A stretch of 64,000 nt of DNA from Cupriavidus necator (lineage in GTDB: Bacteria > Pseudomonadota > Gammaproteobacteria > Burkholderiales > Burkholderiaceae). Position numbers and translations under genes: made by a program. Where the stretch lies: positions 1 to 64,000 of the forward strand of contig NZ_SROX01000015.1 of the NCBI RefSeq assembly GCF_013141915.1, given 5' to 3'. Below the pieces are notes generated by a model that was not told the origin of the DNA, did no database searches, and saw only the letters and a list, made by a program, of their open reading frames with translations. Of the stretch, positions 17,879 through 26,926 are shown piece by piece. Within the stretch, counting starts at the first letter, position 1. Each line of letters starts with the position of its first letter.

Positions 17879-18181
17879 ACCGTCGCGATGGCTTCGGGGT
17901 TCCTGGCCGCGCCGCTGACCTCGCGCGGCCTTGGCACCCACTTGTGCGGGCATCGAACGGACCAGACCCGTACGCGACGGACGCACGCGCGGATACCAGG
18001 CGGGTCGCGACGACGCCATCACGTTACGGCGATAGACCGGGCAGGCGACCCGGCTGTCGGCGTCCCGCTGCCTGCCTTCATGTCCGTGTGGCGCAGAGCG
18101 AATAGGGGTGGGCGAGGTCCATCTTGATCGCCTTCACCCAGCCTTCGTTTTGTTAGAAGTTGAAATCAAGGGAGGAGACTA
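17879..18181. other. Intergenic gap upstream of the broken porin
   Basis: No gene is seen in these 303 bp. The 3' end contains a strong ribosome-binding site, GGGAGGAG, just before the porin ATG at 18182, so translation of the porin is initiated efficiently even though its frame is broken. A promoter was not identified with confidence. Confidence 0.4.
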
Positions 18182-19251
18182 ATGAAGAAGCACTATGTCG
18201 CCGCACTGCTGGCGCTAGCTGCGCCAATCGCAGGCGCGCAGACCTCTGTCACCCTATATGGGTGGCGGACATCGGGTTCGAGTTCCTCAATCATGCCAAT
18301 GCGAACGGCAACACGCTGACTCGTATGAATTCTGGCAATGTGTCCGGTTCCCGGTGGGGCTTGCGCGGCACAGAGGGTCTTGGCGGCACTATGAAGGCGA
18401 TATTTGTCCTCGAAAACGGCTTCGATCTCGACACGGGAGTCATGAGCCAAGGTGGTCGTCTGTTCGGTCGCCAAGCCTTTGTCGGCCTCGAGGACCAATG
18501 GGGCCGGGTCACTCTTGGGCGCCAGCAGAGCGCGCTGTATGATCTTCTGATCAACTACGAACCGATGGTGCTGGCCGCGCGCTACTCGGCTCTCGGCATG
18601 GATCCGGCCCTGGTCGGTCGCTACGACAACACGGCAAAGTACACAGGGAAGTTCGGGCCTGTCACCGCGATCGCATTCTACAGCTTTGCGCGCGGCACCA
18701 CGGTAACGGGCGCAACAGGGAGCGCCATTGCCGGCGAGACGCCCGGCGACGTCAAGAGCGATCGAGCCATGGGGGGCGGCCTGGAATACGCCAGCGGACC
18801 GTTCGGTGCGACCCTTATCTATGACCAGCAGCAGGGAACGCGAGGTATCACGGGGCAGAATTCGGATCAGACCGACCGGCGTATCGCGGCAGCGGCCAAC
18901 TTTTCCTTCGGCAACTCGACGATCTTGGCGGGCTATCGCTGGTTTAATGGTGACATCGGCGGCTCGCGTCGCAATGACCTCTACTGGCTCGGCTACCGCT
19001 ATAAAGCTACGCCAGCACTCACACTGACCGGGGCGGGCTATTACTTCAACAACAAGCGCAATGGCCAAGATCCCTGGGAACTGGTGGCCTCGGCCAACTA
19101 TGCGCTTTCCAAGCGCACGGATGCATTCCTGACGGTGGGATATGTGCGGAACAAGGACAACTCGAACTTGGGCCTGAACGGATTTGGCAGTGCGATCACG
19201 CCAGGCGCGAGCCAGGTGGGAGCGTCGATGAGCGTTCGCCATAAGTTCTGA
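18182..19251 (+). pseudogene. Gram-negative porin with a one-base frameshift after the signal peptide
   Basis: The gene starts well (GGGAGGAG site, ATG at 18182) and encodes a typical porin signal peptide ending AGAQ and the first strand TSVTLYG. At the GGG run 18260-18262 the frame is lost and the first frame ends soon after. The rest of a general trimeric porin (PF13609/Porin_4 style), from VADIGFEF to the C-terminal phenylalanine in SVRHKF, follows in the +1-shifted frame through 19251. Adding one G restores an uninterrupted porin of about 356 residues. Either the gene is inactive, it varies in phase, or the sequence has an error in the homopolymer. It probably served the upstream catabolic genes. 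Confidence 0.88.
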
Positions 19252-20626
19252 GTGCGCCGGGAGACCGGTAAGGAGTCCGTGGTGGAAGTCCACTACGACG
19301 AAGGAATAGCGAATTGCATCGACCCCGAGCCGTGCGCAGGCCACCGTGAGGTGGTCTGCGAAGCGCCGGTAGGGGAGCGTGCGGCCAGCCCTCAAGCTGC
19401 GATAGTTGTGTTGTTCCGGGTGCCGACGCGGTTCAGGACGCGGAAGGCAACATGAACAGGCGCGTGAACGCGAGTGCCTCGACGACCAGGCGTGGTCGAA
19501 GACCCTGGCACGCAGAGACGCTCCTTGCGCGGGAACCGGGAGATCCTCCCGACTGGCGATGTGCATTGGGCATGTCAGGCATGTCTGTCTTTGTATCGCC
19601 TAGGTAAGATGCGAGTACAGCCCATGACGATGTCCGATACTCGCGGCGGCATCGGTCATCTACTTCACCATATCCGTGCGTCGGTCCGAGAGCTACGCAG
19701 CATGGCATTGGTCGACTCGCAAGAGTTCGTAGAGGCTCGGCTAGCCAGGCAATTGCGGCAAGCACTGTTGACGGGTTCGTCCTTTGAAATCGCCGTAGCT
19801 CTAGCAAGCGGTGCGGAGCTGCAGATGTACCCTCGGGACGATGTCATGGATCGTTGTACCGCGACAGTTCAGGCGTCCGGCCACGCCGGCTTACGAGGTA
19901 TCGTGTGGGCCGTACGACATCGTTGCGTACAGTCAAAGGCGCATCAGCTCCGATTTTCAATCGAGGCTGGAATCCGTTGGGCCGATTGGCCCTTTGGGAA
20001 CGCTGCAAGCGAAGCAGACAGGAGCGTTTGCTCCAAAGCGCCGGCTCCCCCCTTTGTGCTCCCACCCGGTCCAACGCCATCAGCGTTGAGCCGCTAGCCG
20101 ATGCCGTGTAAGCGCTATTTTCGGCAGCGACGGGGCGGCGTTTGGCAGGGCGAAGTTGAACGGAACAGCCTCGCGAGGGACGGTCGCAGACGCGCGGTGG
20201 TCCTGGTCAGCGTCAGCTTGTGACTGCAAACTGACATTGCCTGCAAAGAACCGAATGTCCGTTTCTGGCCGACAAGTGCCCCCCGCCGAGGCAGTGATTC
20301 ATCAATGCTCCCGGCACTGCCTGCCATACCCCACTATGTCAAAATTCGTTTCCAGTCGAGCCGCTCCTTTGCCCGTGTTCGAGAATGGTCTGTCGCCAGA
20401 ACAACGGCGACCGGGTTTAGCAGCCTGTGCACCGATCGACGGACAGTCCGCGCGAGCGGCTCTGTCCGTCGCGCCATCGAACGCCCATACCTGCGGGCGG
20501 GCCTTGGCGGGGGAGCCTTAAGGCTCGCCGGTTCCGTGCCCGGTCTGCTAACCCTGCCCTGTGCCCGCCCACCCCGATTAGCAGCGGACGACGACGGGCC
20601 TCCATCCCTTTAGCACGGAGGTCATT
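19252..20626. other. 1.4-kb stretch with no confident gene
   Basis: Coding signal is weak across this stretch. The best candidate is the plus-strand frame listed separately at 19624-20097. Minus-strand frames near 19844-20080 and 20115-20327 are arginine-rich and resemble non-coding translations. Near 20507-20520 there is a GAGCC-TTAA-GGCTC palindrome that could form a small hairpin upstream of the DUF1484-like gene. Confidence 0.35.
19624..20097 (+). CDS. Uncertain hypothetical protein
   Basis: A frame of 157 codons whose first 80 or so residues look protein-like, with an amphipathic helical stretch (HIRASVRELRS and QEFVEARLARQLRQ). The C-terminal half turns proline- and alanine-rich and may not be real coding sequence. 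No good ribosome-binding site precedes 19624; 19609 and 19630 are alternative starts. No family is recognised. This may be a decayed gene. Confidence 0.25.
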   Translation: MTMSDTRGGIGHLLHHIRASVRELRSMALVDSQEFVEARLARQLRQALLTGSSFEIAVALASGAELQMYPRDDVMDRCTATVQASGHAGLRGIVWAVRHRCVQSKAHQLRFSIEAGIRWADWPFGNAASEADRSVCSKAPAPPFVLPPGPTPSALSR

Positions 20627-20956
20627 ATGCAAAGCACTACCCCGGCTCCCCAAGAGCCCGTCCTGGCCCAGAAGCCAACGCAACTGGCGGAGAACCTTGC
20701 CAAGGCCCACCGCGTCCAGGCTCGTCGTCGCACCAAAGCTGCACCGCTGGTCCCCAGTTCGGTCATTACCCTTGAGGACCACATCCTTGAGATCACGAAT
20801 GACATCCTGCGTGTTAGCGCGGGACTTGAATCCTTCCTGACCCTGCTTGACTTGCAGTGCGACACCACCACTCAAGGCGTCGGTCTGCATGCCTTGCTCT
20901 CGCCGCTCAGGAAGCAATTGGACGAAAGCGTTTGCCGCCTGCAGGCACTGGTCTGA
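20627..20956 (+). CDS. Small helical protein, DUF1484-like
   Basis: A 109-residue protein with an excellent ribosome-binding site (GGAGGT, 5 nt before ATG). The N-terminal 45 residues are polar and basic with glutamine/alanine-rich sequence; the C-terminal half is helical with SAGLESFLTLLDLQ and LLSPLRKQLDES. The pattern resembles DUF1484 proteins found in Ralstonia and Cupriavidus, whose function is unknown. It is monocistronic and followed directly by a strong terminator. The family assignment is from memory of sequence style. Confidence 0.75.
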   Translation: MQSTTPAPQEPVLAQKPTQLAENLAKAHRVQARRRTKAAPLVPSSVITLEDHILEITNDILRVSAGLESFLTLLDLQCDTTTQGVGLHALLSPLRKQLDESVCRLQALV

Positions 20957-20974
20957 CTGGATCAACAACAGCAA

Positions 20975-21010
20975 ACGGCGCGAGCCAGTTGGTCTCGCGC
21001 CGTCTCTTTG
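20975..21010 (+). terminator. Rho-independent terminator after the DUF1484-like gene
   Basis: A perfect 10-bp stem (ACGGCGCGAG at 20975-20984 with CTCGCGCCGT at 20994-21003) encloses a 9-nt loop and is followed by CTCTTTGG. It lies 19 bp after the stop at 20956. Confidence 0.75.
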
Positions 21011-21106
21011 GTCTCTCAGGCAAACAAGAGATTCGGTTCAATTAGTCATCAGTAGGTGCCACGCCCACGGCCAACAGCATGGCGAGTGAGGCAGTGGCGC
21101 CGTAGG

Positions 21107-21715
21107 TCAACCAATACCCTCATCCTTCAGCGCCCGCTGCACCGCGGGGCGCGCGGCAACTCTCGACCGAAACGCTTGCAGCGCAGGCCAGCGTTCAAGC
21201 GACAGCTTGAAATGGCTAGGCCATCTCAGGATGGTGAACAGGTAGGCGTCGGCGACGCTGAACTGCCCCATCAGGTGGTCCTTGTCCGTGAGCTGCGGGG
21301 CCATCCAGTCGAACCGCTGTGACAGGCGTTCCCACGTCGCATCTTTCTGTTCCTGCGGCGTGTCGGGTTTCCAGAATGGCCCAAAGCCCTTGTGCAGTTC
21401 CGACGAAATGAAATTCAGCCATTCCTGCAAGCGATAGCGCTCAAGCGTATTGCACGCCGGAGCCAGCCCTTTTTCCGGGGCCTGGTCGGCGATGTACTGA
21501 AGCACCACAGCCGCCTCCGTCAGAAGATCGCCGTTATCGAGCGCCAGCGTCGGCACGTAGCCCTTGGCATTGAGGGTCTTGTAGTCAACGCCACGCTCGG
21601 TTTTGTGCGGCTGGGCGCGCAAGTCGACGCGCTCGGTGGAGAAGGGAAGGCCGGTCTCGATGAGGACAATATGTGGCGCGAGCGAGCATGCGCCGGGAGC
21701 GTAGTACAGCTTCAT
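21107..21715 (-). CDS. gstA: Glutathione S-transferase, beta-class like
   Basis: A 202-residue cytosolic glutathione transferase. The N-terminal thioredoxin-fold domain starts MKLYYAPGACSLAPH with Cys10, the residue typical of bacterial beta-class enzymes, and the glutathione-contact segment GYVPTLAL...LTEAAVVLQYIAD follows. The helical C-terminal domain has the SVADAYLFTIL motif. The start at 21715 is backed by AAGGAG 9 nt upstream. It stands alone with no partner genes. A role in detoxification of electrophiles is expected from the family. Confidence 0.92.
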   Translation of the reverse strand: MKLYYAPGACSLAPHIVLIETGLPFSTERVDLRAQPHKTERGVDYKTLNAKGYVPTLALDNGDLLTEAAVVLQYIADQAPEKGLAPACNTLERYRLQEWLNFISSELHKGFGPFWKPDTPQEQKDATWERLSQRFDWMAPQLTDKDHLMGQFSVADAYLFTILRWPSHFKLSLERWPALQAFRSRVAARPAVQRALKDEGIG

Positions 21716-22234
21716 GATTCGTGTCTCCTTGACAGGGGGCGCCAGCGTAACAAGCGGGATGGCGCCGGCGCGGGACTTCGATCGCGTCATGACGCGGATA
21801 CCTGCCGCCGGGCGCAAGTGGCTGGGCGCAGCGGCCAGCGCGGCCGGGCCCTTTGTGTAAGGTGTGTGGAAGATCGTGTGGGCGCCAGGTGTGATTTAGC
21901 AATCGACATGCCCGAGTCATCTCTGTCTGCCGGCTTGCCGGAGCCGGTGGCACGCCATTACGACGACGCCGCCGCGCACGCTGTGGCACCTGCAAAATGC
22001 AGCCTGCGGGCCACTCTGCAGCAGAAGGCTCGCTGTGTGAGGCGCCCTGAAGCACGGGTGCCTGCGCGCGCCGGAATGGATTGCAAGGCGCGTAGCAGAA
22101 ATTGCCAGGGCGCGCTTCCGGCCTGCGGTCCCTGCGCCGGCACCTGGAGGCGGAGCCCTCGGGAATGTTCCTTGCAGCAGCGGTACTCCCAGTGACTTCG
22201 CCGGAGGTGGCTCCGGCTTCATGTGGAGGACACC
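21716..22234. other. Divergent intergenic region, no gene seen
   Basis: This 519-bp gap separates the divergent glutathione transferase and alcohol dehydrogenase genes. I see no convincing coding sequence. It must hold both promoters, but I could not place them. Confidence 0.4.
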
Positions 22235-23452
22235 ATGAAAGCGGTTGTATTTCACGGTATCGGCGACATCCGGCTCGATGACGTGCCGGAGCCGGTAATC
22301 GAGCAGGATACCGACGCCATCGTGCGCCTGACCGCCAGTGCCATCTGCGGCACCGACCTGCACTTCGTGCGCGGCACCATGGAAGGGTTGGCGCCCGGCA
22401 CCGTGCTCGGCCACGAGGGCGTGGGCGTGGTCGAGGCGCTTGGCAAAGGCGTGCGCAACCTCAGCGTGGGCGACCGGGTCGTGATCCCGTCCACCATTGC
22501 CTGCGGCTATTGCTCGTACTGCCGCGCCGGCTACTACGCGCAGTGCGACAACGCCAACCCGCACGGCAAGCAGGCTGGCACCGCCTTCTATGGCGGGCCC
22601 GAGCAGACCGGCCCGTTCCAGGGGCTGCAGGCAGAAAAGGCGCGGGTGCCGTTCGCCCACGTCAACCTGGTCAAGCTGCCGGACAACATCAGCGACGAGC
22701 AGGCGATCATGCTTTCCGACATTTTCCCGACCGGATATTTCGGCGCGGACCTGGCCAGCATCCATCCCGGCCACACGGTGGCGGTGTTCGGCTGCGGCCC
22801 GGTGGGGCAGTTCGTGATCGCTTCGGCGAGGCTGATGGGCGCGGGCCGCATCTTTGCCGTGGACGCGGTGCCGGACCGGCTTGACATGGCGCGCGCGCAG
22901 GGCGCCGAGGTAGTGAACTTCGATACCGAAGATCCGGTGGAGACCATCGTGCAGCTGACCGGCGGCATTGGCGTGGACCGGGCTATCGATGCCGTCGGCG
23001 TCGATGCCATGCACGCGCACCATGGTCCGGCGGCGCAAGATCCGACCATCCCGGACAGTGAGCAGGAGGCCGCGCGCCTGGCGCCGCATGCCCACCCGTC
23101 GGCGCAGGGCAACTGGGTCCCCGGCGACGCGCCCGCGCAGGCACTGGACTGGGCCATCCGCGCGCTGGCCAAGGCCGGCACGCTGTCGATCATCGGCGTG
23201 TATCCGCCCACCGACCGCAGTTTCCCGATCGGCGCGGCGATGAACAAGAACCTGACCGTGCGCATGGGCAACTGCAACCACCGCGCCTATATCCCGCGGC
23301 TGGTCGAACTGGTGCGCACCGGAGCGGTCGACCCGGCCGCCATCCTGACGCGGCGCGAGCCGATGACATCGGCGATCGAGGCCTACCAGGCCTTTGATTT
23401 GCGCCAGCCCGGCTGGATCAAGGTCGAACTGCAGCCGGGGTCGGTCCACTAG
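22235..23452 (+). CDS. Zinc-dependent alcohol dehydrogenase, formaldehyde-dehydrogenase-like
   Basis: A 405-residue medium-chain dehydrogenase. Catalytic-zinc ligands are Cys38 and His60 with Glu61 (GHEGVG); the structural-zinc cysteines Cys90, Cys93, Cys96 and Cys104 are all present. The NAD-binding motif is GCGPVGQ. A long insertion around residues 255-300 (histidine- and proline-rich) is typical of the glutathione-independent formaldehyde dehydrogenase subgroup, where it shapes the NAD pocket. The start at 22235 has GGAGG 6 nt upstream. Substrates could be formaldehyde or other short aldehydes and alcohols. Confidence 0.9.
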   Translation: MKAVVFHGIGDIRLDDVPEPVIEQDTDAIVRLTASAICGTDLHFVRGTMEGLAPGTVLGHEGVGVVEALGKGVRNLSVGDRVVIPSTIACGYCSYCRAGYYAQCDNANPHGKQAGTAFYGGPEQTGPFQGLQAEKARVPFAHVNLVKLPDNISDEQAIMLSDIFPTGYFGADLASIHPGHTVAVFGCGPVGQFVIASARLMGAGRIFAVDAVPDRLDMARAQGAEVVNFDTEDPVETIVQLTGGIGVDRAIDAVGVDAMHAHHGPAAQDPTIPDSEQEAARLAPHAHPSAQGNWVPGDAPAQALDWAIRALAKAGTLSIIGVYPPTDRSFPIGAAMNKNLTVRMGNCNHRAYIPRLVELVRTGAVDPAAILTRREPMTSAIEAYQAFDLRQPGWIKVELQPGSVH

Positions 23453-23466
23453 CCACGGCGCCTTGG

Positions 23467-23493
23467 GGTTCTCCGCCGCGCGAGCGGAGAACC
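23467..23493 (+). terminator. Hairpin after the alcohol dehydrogenase gene
   Basis: A perfect 10-bp stem (GGTTCTCCGC with GCGGAGAACC) and a 7-nt loop lies 14 bp after the stop codon and before a short T-containing tail. It could terminate the alcohol dehydrogenase transcript. The T-run is poor, so confidence is moderate. Confidence 0.55.
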
Positions 23494-23611
23494 TGTCTTG
23501 CCCTCCAGGGACGACAGCTATCCTGAGTCAAGCATTGAACGCCTGGCTTGCGGTCGCTGCGCGTGCCGCGCTTGGCAATCTATACGACCACGGTGGGTCG
23601 TCGCCCATCCA

Positions 23612-24544
23612 TCAGTAATCCCATTGCACGGGCACGAAGCGAAAGACTTTGCCGTTCTTTGCAATGTGGCCGATGGACGGGAATGCGACATGGGCCGCGG
23701 CCAGCAGGGCGCCGGTTTCCGCGGCTTCGTTGAGCAGCGCGATACGGACGGCCACAGCCGCTTCGGGATCGTGCTCGAAGCCATTTTGCCATTCGGGGTG
23801 GTCGAAGCCGACTTCGAAAATCGCGTCGCCCACGAACGTCAGTTTCTCGCCGTTCGATGCGACGTCCACGACGCAGTGCCCTGGCGTGTGCCCGCCGGTT
23901 ACGCGTGCCGACACGCCCGCGGCGACTTCCACTGCCTGGTCGAACGGCACGATGTTTTCGCTGTAGAGCTCCGCGAATCGTGCGGCAGCCTTGCGCAACG
24001 CCGGAGGGACCGCCTCCGGCATTACCGTCCTGCTGAAGTCCGGATTCTTCCAGAACGCCACTTCCGCCGCCGCTACGTGGATCCGCACGTCCGGGCGCAG
24101 TTTGGCCTTGACGCCATCCACGTTCAGTCCGCCGACGTGATCCATGTGCATATGGGTGATCACGATATCGGTGATCGCAGCCAGGTCGATACCCGCCGTT
24201 TCCAGGCGCATCACCGACCGACCGGCGCGCGTGAAATATTCAAAACCGTCGCCCACGCCCGAGTCGATCAGGATCAGGCGTTCGCCGCTGCGCACCAGCG
24301 CGATATTCAGCGCCCAGTCGAACATGTCACGTTGCAGGAAACGGCCATCGAACCATTCGTTGCGGTCCGCCTGGCTCACGTTGGTGGACATGGTAGAGGT
24401 CGGCAGCGGCAGAATGCCATCGCTGATCAGCACGACGTCGACGTCGCCCACGCGCACGGCGTAGCGGGATGGCACAAGTTCGCCGGAACCTTCTTTGCCA
24501 AGCCTGGCGGTAACCGGCTGCACATTGCGGGTGGTTTCGCTCAT
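23612..24544 (-). CDS. Metallo-beta-lactamase-fold hydrolase
   Basis: A 310-residue metallo-beta-lactamase-superfamily hydrolase. The metal-binding motif HMHMDH (His131, His133, Asp135, His136) is followed by GGHTPGH and GDAIF, supplying the remaining ligands. The SIGHI segment near the C-terminus resembles the methyl-parathion-hydrolase/quorum-quenching lactonase branch. No clear signal peptide is seen. The start at 24544 is preferred over 24562 because homology begins there. It could hydrolyse a lactone or ester; the gene stands alone, so context gives no substrate. Confidence 0.88.
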   Translation of the reverse strand: MSETTRNVQPVTARLGKEGSGELVPSRYAVRVGDVDVVLISDGILPLPTSTMSTNVSQADRNEWFDGRFLQRDMFDWALNIALVRSGERLILIDSGVGDGFEYFTRAGRSVMRLETAGIDLAAITDIVITHMHMDHVGGLNVDGVKAKLRPDVRIHVAAAEVAFWKNPDFSRTVMPEAVPPALRKAAARFAELYSENIVPFDQAVEVAAGVSARVTGGHTPGHCVVDVASNGEKLTFVGDAIFEVGFDHPEWQNGFEHDPEAAVAVRIALLNEAAETGALLAAAHVAFPSIGHIAKNGKVFRFVPVQWDY

Positions 24545-25002
24545 CTTCAGTAGTCCTGTCAATCGGGTGGGAAAGCCGCATCAGGCGGCAGGGCGTTCCG
24601 CTTCGTTGCGCGGACATGCTTCTCGACCGTCGCACGTCTTGTGCGACCATCGTTGCAACCGATTGTAGGCAGGGGGAGCGAACGCCAGTAGCCTCGCGGA
24701 GGCCTTCAGTATGTTGACCGAACGGAAACAATCCACGACGGACAGGCAATGAGAGGCAAAGCGAGCGGAAGGTATATTGAGCGACCGTCTGCAAGCCAAG
24801 CTCCATCGTTCGAAGCAGACGGCGTTCGCGTTGGCGCAAGGCAGACGGTCGATGACGAATGAGGAAGCGGCCAGAAGCAGGAGCGGCTGCCGTCGCCAGA
24901 GCGCTGTTTGATCCGCTGTAGCAGTGGCCGCAGGAAATCGGATCTCGATTTCCGCTGGCCTCGCTGTGTCAGCTATTCCCTTGCGGGAACGCCTGCCAGC
25001 CG
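24545..25002. other. Intergenic region, no gene seen
   Basis: No supported gene in these 458 bp. Frames on both strands have low-complexity translations. The promoter of the hydrolase at 23612-24544 must lie in its 5' part. Confidence 0.35.
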
Positions 25003-25275
25003 TCAGGGCAGATGTCTTCCCGGCAGCAATCCGGCCGGTGCCCGTGCGTCCGCCCGTCGTGGCTGCTGGCTTGCGGCGCGGGTTCGTTGCTGGCCTGCCT
25101 TGGTGGCACGGCTGTCGGCAGCAAAGCCACGGTTGCCGCTGGCCTGGCCCGGCTCGGAGAAAGCGCCGATCCTGACTACTTCGCCCATCCCACCGACGAT
25201 ATGCTGCGCATGGGCGGTGCCCGCGGTTGCCAGCACGGCCACGACCGTCACGAAAAGCGAGCAGATCCTCGTCAT
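25003..25275 (-). CDS. Possible small secreted protein
   Basis: A 90-residue frame that begins with a convincing Sec signal peptide: basic MTRIC, a hydrophobic core and an AHA-Q cleavage site near residue 23. A ribosome-binding site GGAGA lies 5 nt before the ATG. The mature part is short, basic and rich in alanine, glutamine and arginine, without a recognised domain. It may be a real small exported protein or the 5' end of a gene whose frame has decayed. Confidence 0.45.
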   Translation of the reverse strand: MTRICSLFVTVVAVLATAGTAHAQHIVGGMGEVVRIGAFSEPGQASGNRGFAADSRATKAGQQRTRAASQQPRRADARAPAGLLPGRHLP

Positions 25276-25569
25276 AAGTTCTCCGGCCTCGGGCCTGGTG
25301 GGTCAGTGGCCAGCGCTGGCCGCGTCATGTTGGCTGCGGAGAATAGCGCAAACCGATCGCCGTGTTTGTAATGGATTGTTAGCGGCAAAACCCTGAGCCA
25401 AAGCGATTGCGAGAGGCCGGTCCGCTTGCCTTGTCATCCCTATCGTTCAGGCACATCAGTACAGCCGCAGGCCAGGGAGGGCGTGCGCAGATCGGTCATG
25501 GCGCGGCGCCATTCGGTAGCCCCGCATCACCAGGGCGTTCTGCGCCAACCCTGTCCAGTCGCCACCAGC

Positions 25570-26637
25570 TTAGAACCGATGCCGCATGCCGGCGCCTATC
25601 GTCTCGGCATGCGGCTGCCCCGTCAAGCGGTCGTAGAAATACGCGACATACAGGTCGGTCCGCTTCGACAAGTTGTAGTCATAGGCAACGGCGGCCGAAT
25701 GCCGGCCCATCCCGGCCACATCGTTGCGTGTGCTGCCATAGGCGTACGAGGTCAACACGTTGCCAGCCCCGACAGGAATCGACACGCCGACCTGCCCGTT
25801 GGCGTGCCGGATATCGCCCTGCGCGCCGTTGACCGCGGTAAGGATGTACTGTGCCTGCCCGAACAGCTTGGCGACACCGAAGTCATAGCTGACGCCAAGC
25901 TGCGCCGCGGTCTGCTTGTCGAAGCCGGTGAGCGCCGCGGGGGTCGTGACGTCGCCGGGCACGGTGTTGAACCCGACCTGCTGGAACGCGGCTGTGGCGG
26001 CAAAGCCGCCGGCAAAGTAAGTGAGATTGCCGCCCCATTTGTTCTGGCCGGTGCTGCCCGGCTGCTCGCCGAACGCATAGATCAGGTTCACGGTCAGGCC
26101 GCCGGCCGTTGGCGACGAATACACGACCGAGTTCGACCACCCCGAATCGCCGACGATGCCGGGGTCGAACACGCGTCCGTCGGAGGCCGTCTTGTAGGTG
26201 TGAAAGATCGATGGGCCGAATTGGTAGGAATCGACCAGCGGATTGAACAGGATCGTCGACAGGAAGTATGGCGTGGTATTGCGGCCGAGCCGCACTGTGC
26301 CGTACTGCGACGATTGCAGGCCGGCATAGGCGCTGCGCGTCAGGAAGCCGTCGGTGTCGGAGCGACCGGAGCGCCCCATGTCGACCCGGTAGAAGCCATT
26401 CAGGTCGAAGATGGCCTTGAGCCCGTCGCCCAGCTCTTCGGTGCCCCGCATGCCCCAGTACGAGGTCTGCATGCCGCCCGCGCCGAGGATCGGGCTACGC
26501 TCGCCGCCCGCGGCGCGGGTGCTGCCGACGAAGGCGTCGACCTGGCCGTAAAGGCTAACGCCCGCTTGGGCCAGTGCAGGCTGCGCAAGGCTGGCGGCCA
26601 TGGCGGCTGTCGCCAGGGCCCGGTCTTTCAGATGCAT
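25570..26637 (-). CDS. Outer-membrane general porin (Burkholderiales trimeric type)
   Basis: An intact 355-residue porin with a signal peptide ending ALAQA, the first strand GVSLYGQVDAFVG, the SYWGMRGTEELGDGLKAIF signature and the terminal phenylalanine in GAGMRHRF. GGAGGAG lies just before the ATG. It is the last gene of the minus-strand pyrimidine-type operon, only 18 bp after the malic enzyme remnant. I infer that it admits the operon's substrate, probably orotate, through the outer membrane. Pore selectivity cannot be read from sequence. Confidence 0.92.
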   Translation of the reverse strand: MHLKDRALATAAMAASLAQPALAQAGVSLYGQVDAFVGSTRAAGGERSPILGAGGMQTSYWGMRGTEELGDGLKAIFDLNGFYRVDMGRSGRSDTDGFLTRSAYAGLQSSQYGTVRLGRNTTPYFLSTILFNPLVDSYQFGPSIFHTYKTASDGRVFDPGIVGDSGWSNSVVYSSPTAGGLTVNLIYAFGEQPGSTGQNKWGGNLTYFAGGFAATAAFQQVGFNTVPGDVTTPAALTGFDKQTAAQLGVSYDFGVAKLFGQAQYILTAVNGAQGDIRHANGQVGVSIPVGAGNVLTSYAYGSTRNDVAGMGRHSAAVAYDYNLSKRTDLYVAYFYDRLTGQPHAETIGAGMRHRF

Positions 26638-26655
26638 GGTCTCCTCCGATTGTTT

Positions 26656-26841
26656 TCAGTTGGTGGGGTGTGGGAAGGCTTGCAGCCGACGTGCCGCGAG
26701 TTGCGCCCGATAGGCCGCCATGTCCGCGATCGGCCGGCGCGCGACGCCGGCCTCGATGGCCGCCTGGGCGACCGCGGGCGCCAGGCGGTGCGTGGGGCTG
26801 CGGTGATAGGCGAGGGCGCTTTGCTTGAAGGCGTCGTCCAT
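26656..26841 (-). pseudogene. Internally deleted malic enzyme remnant
   Basis: A 61-codon frame that joins the two ends of a malic enzyme. The first 17 residues (FKQSALAYHRSPT) match the N-terminus of MaeB-type enzymes, and the rest (LAPAVAQAAIEAGVARRPIAD, then AAYRAQLA) matches the end of the malic domain. The roughly 350-400 residues between, including all catalytic and NAD sites, are missing, and the junction is in frame. The peptide cannot be a working enzyme. An intact copy would have turned malate, formed from the fumarate made by the neighbouring aspartase, into pyruvate. Confidence 0.72.
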
Positions 26842-26926
26842 GGCGGGGATTCAGGAAAATCGGGAAAAGGGGGCCGCCGCCCGTGCATGACGGGCGAGAG
26901 GCTGGGAAACGGTTGGTGGTGGAGAC

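Noticed and set aside
17888..18127. A 79-codon plus-strand frame before the broken porin
   Set aside because: Arg/Gly-rich translation with no family match and no ribosome-binding site.
20115..20327. A minus-strand frame with a KRTFGSLQAMSVCSHKLTLTRTT-like translation
   Set aside because: Similar translations recur in many high-GC genomes as artefacts of non-coding sequence; there is no ribosome-binding site and no domain.
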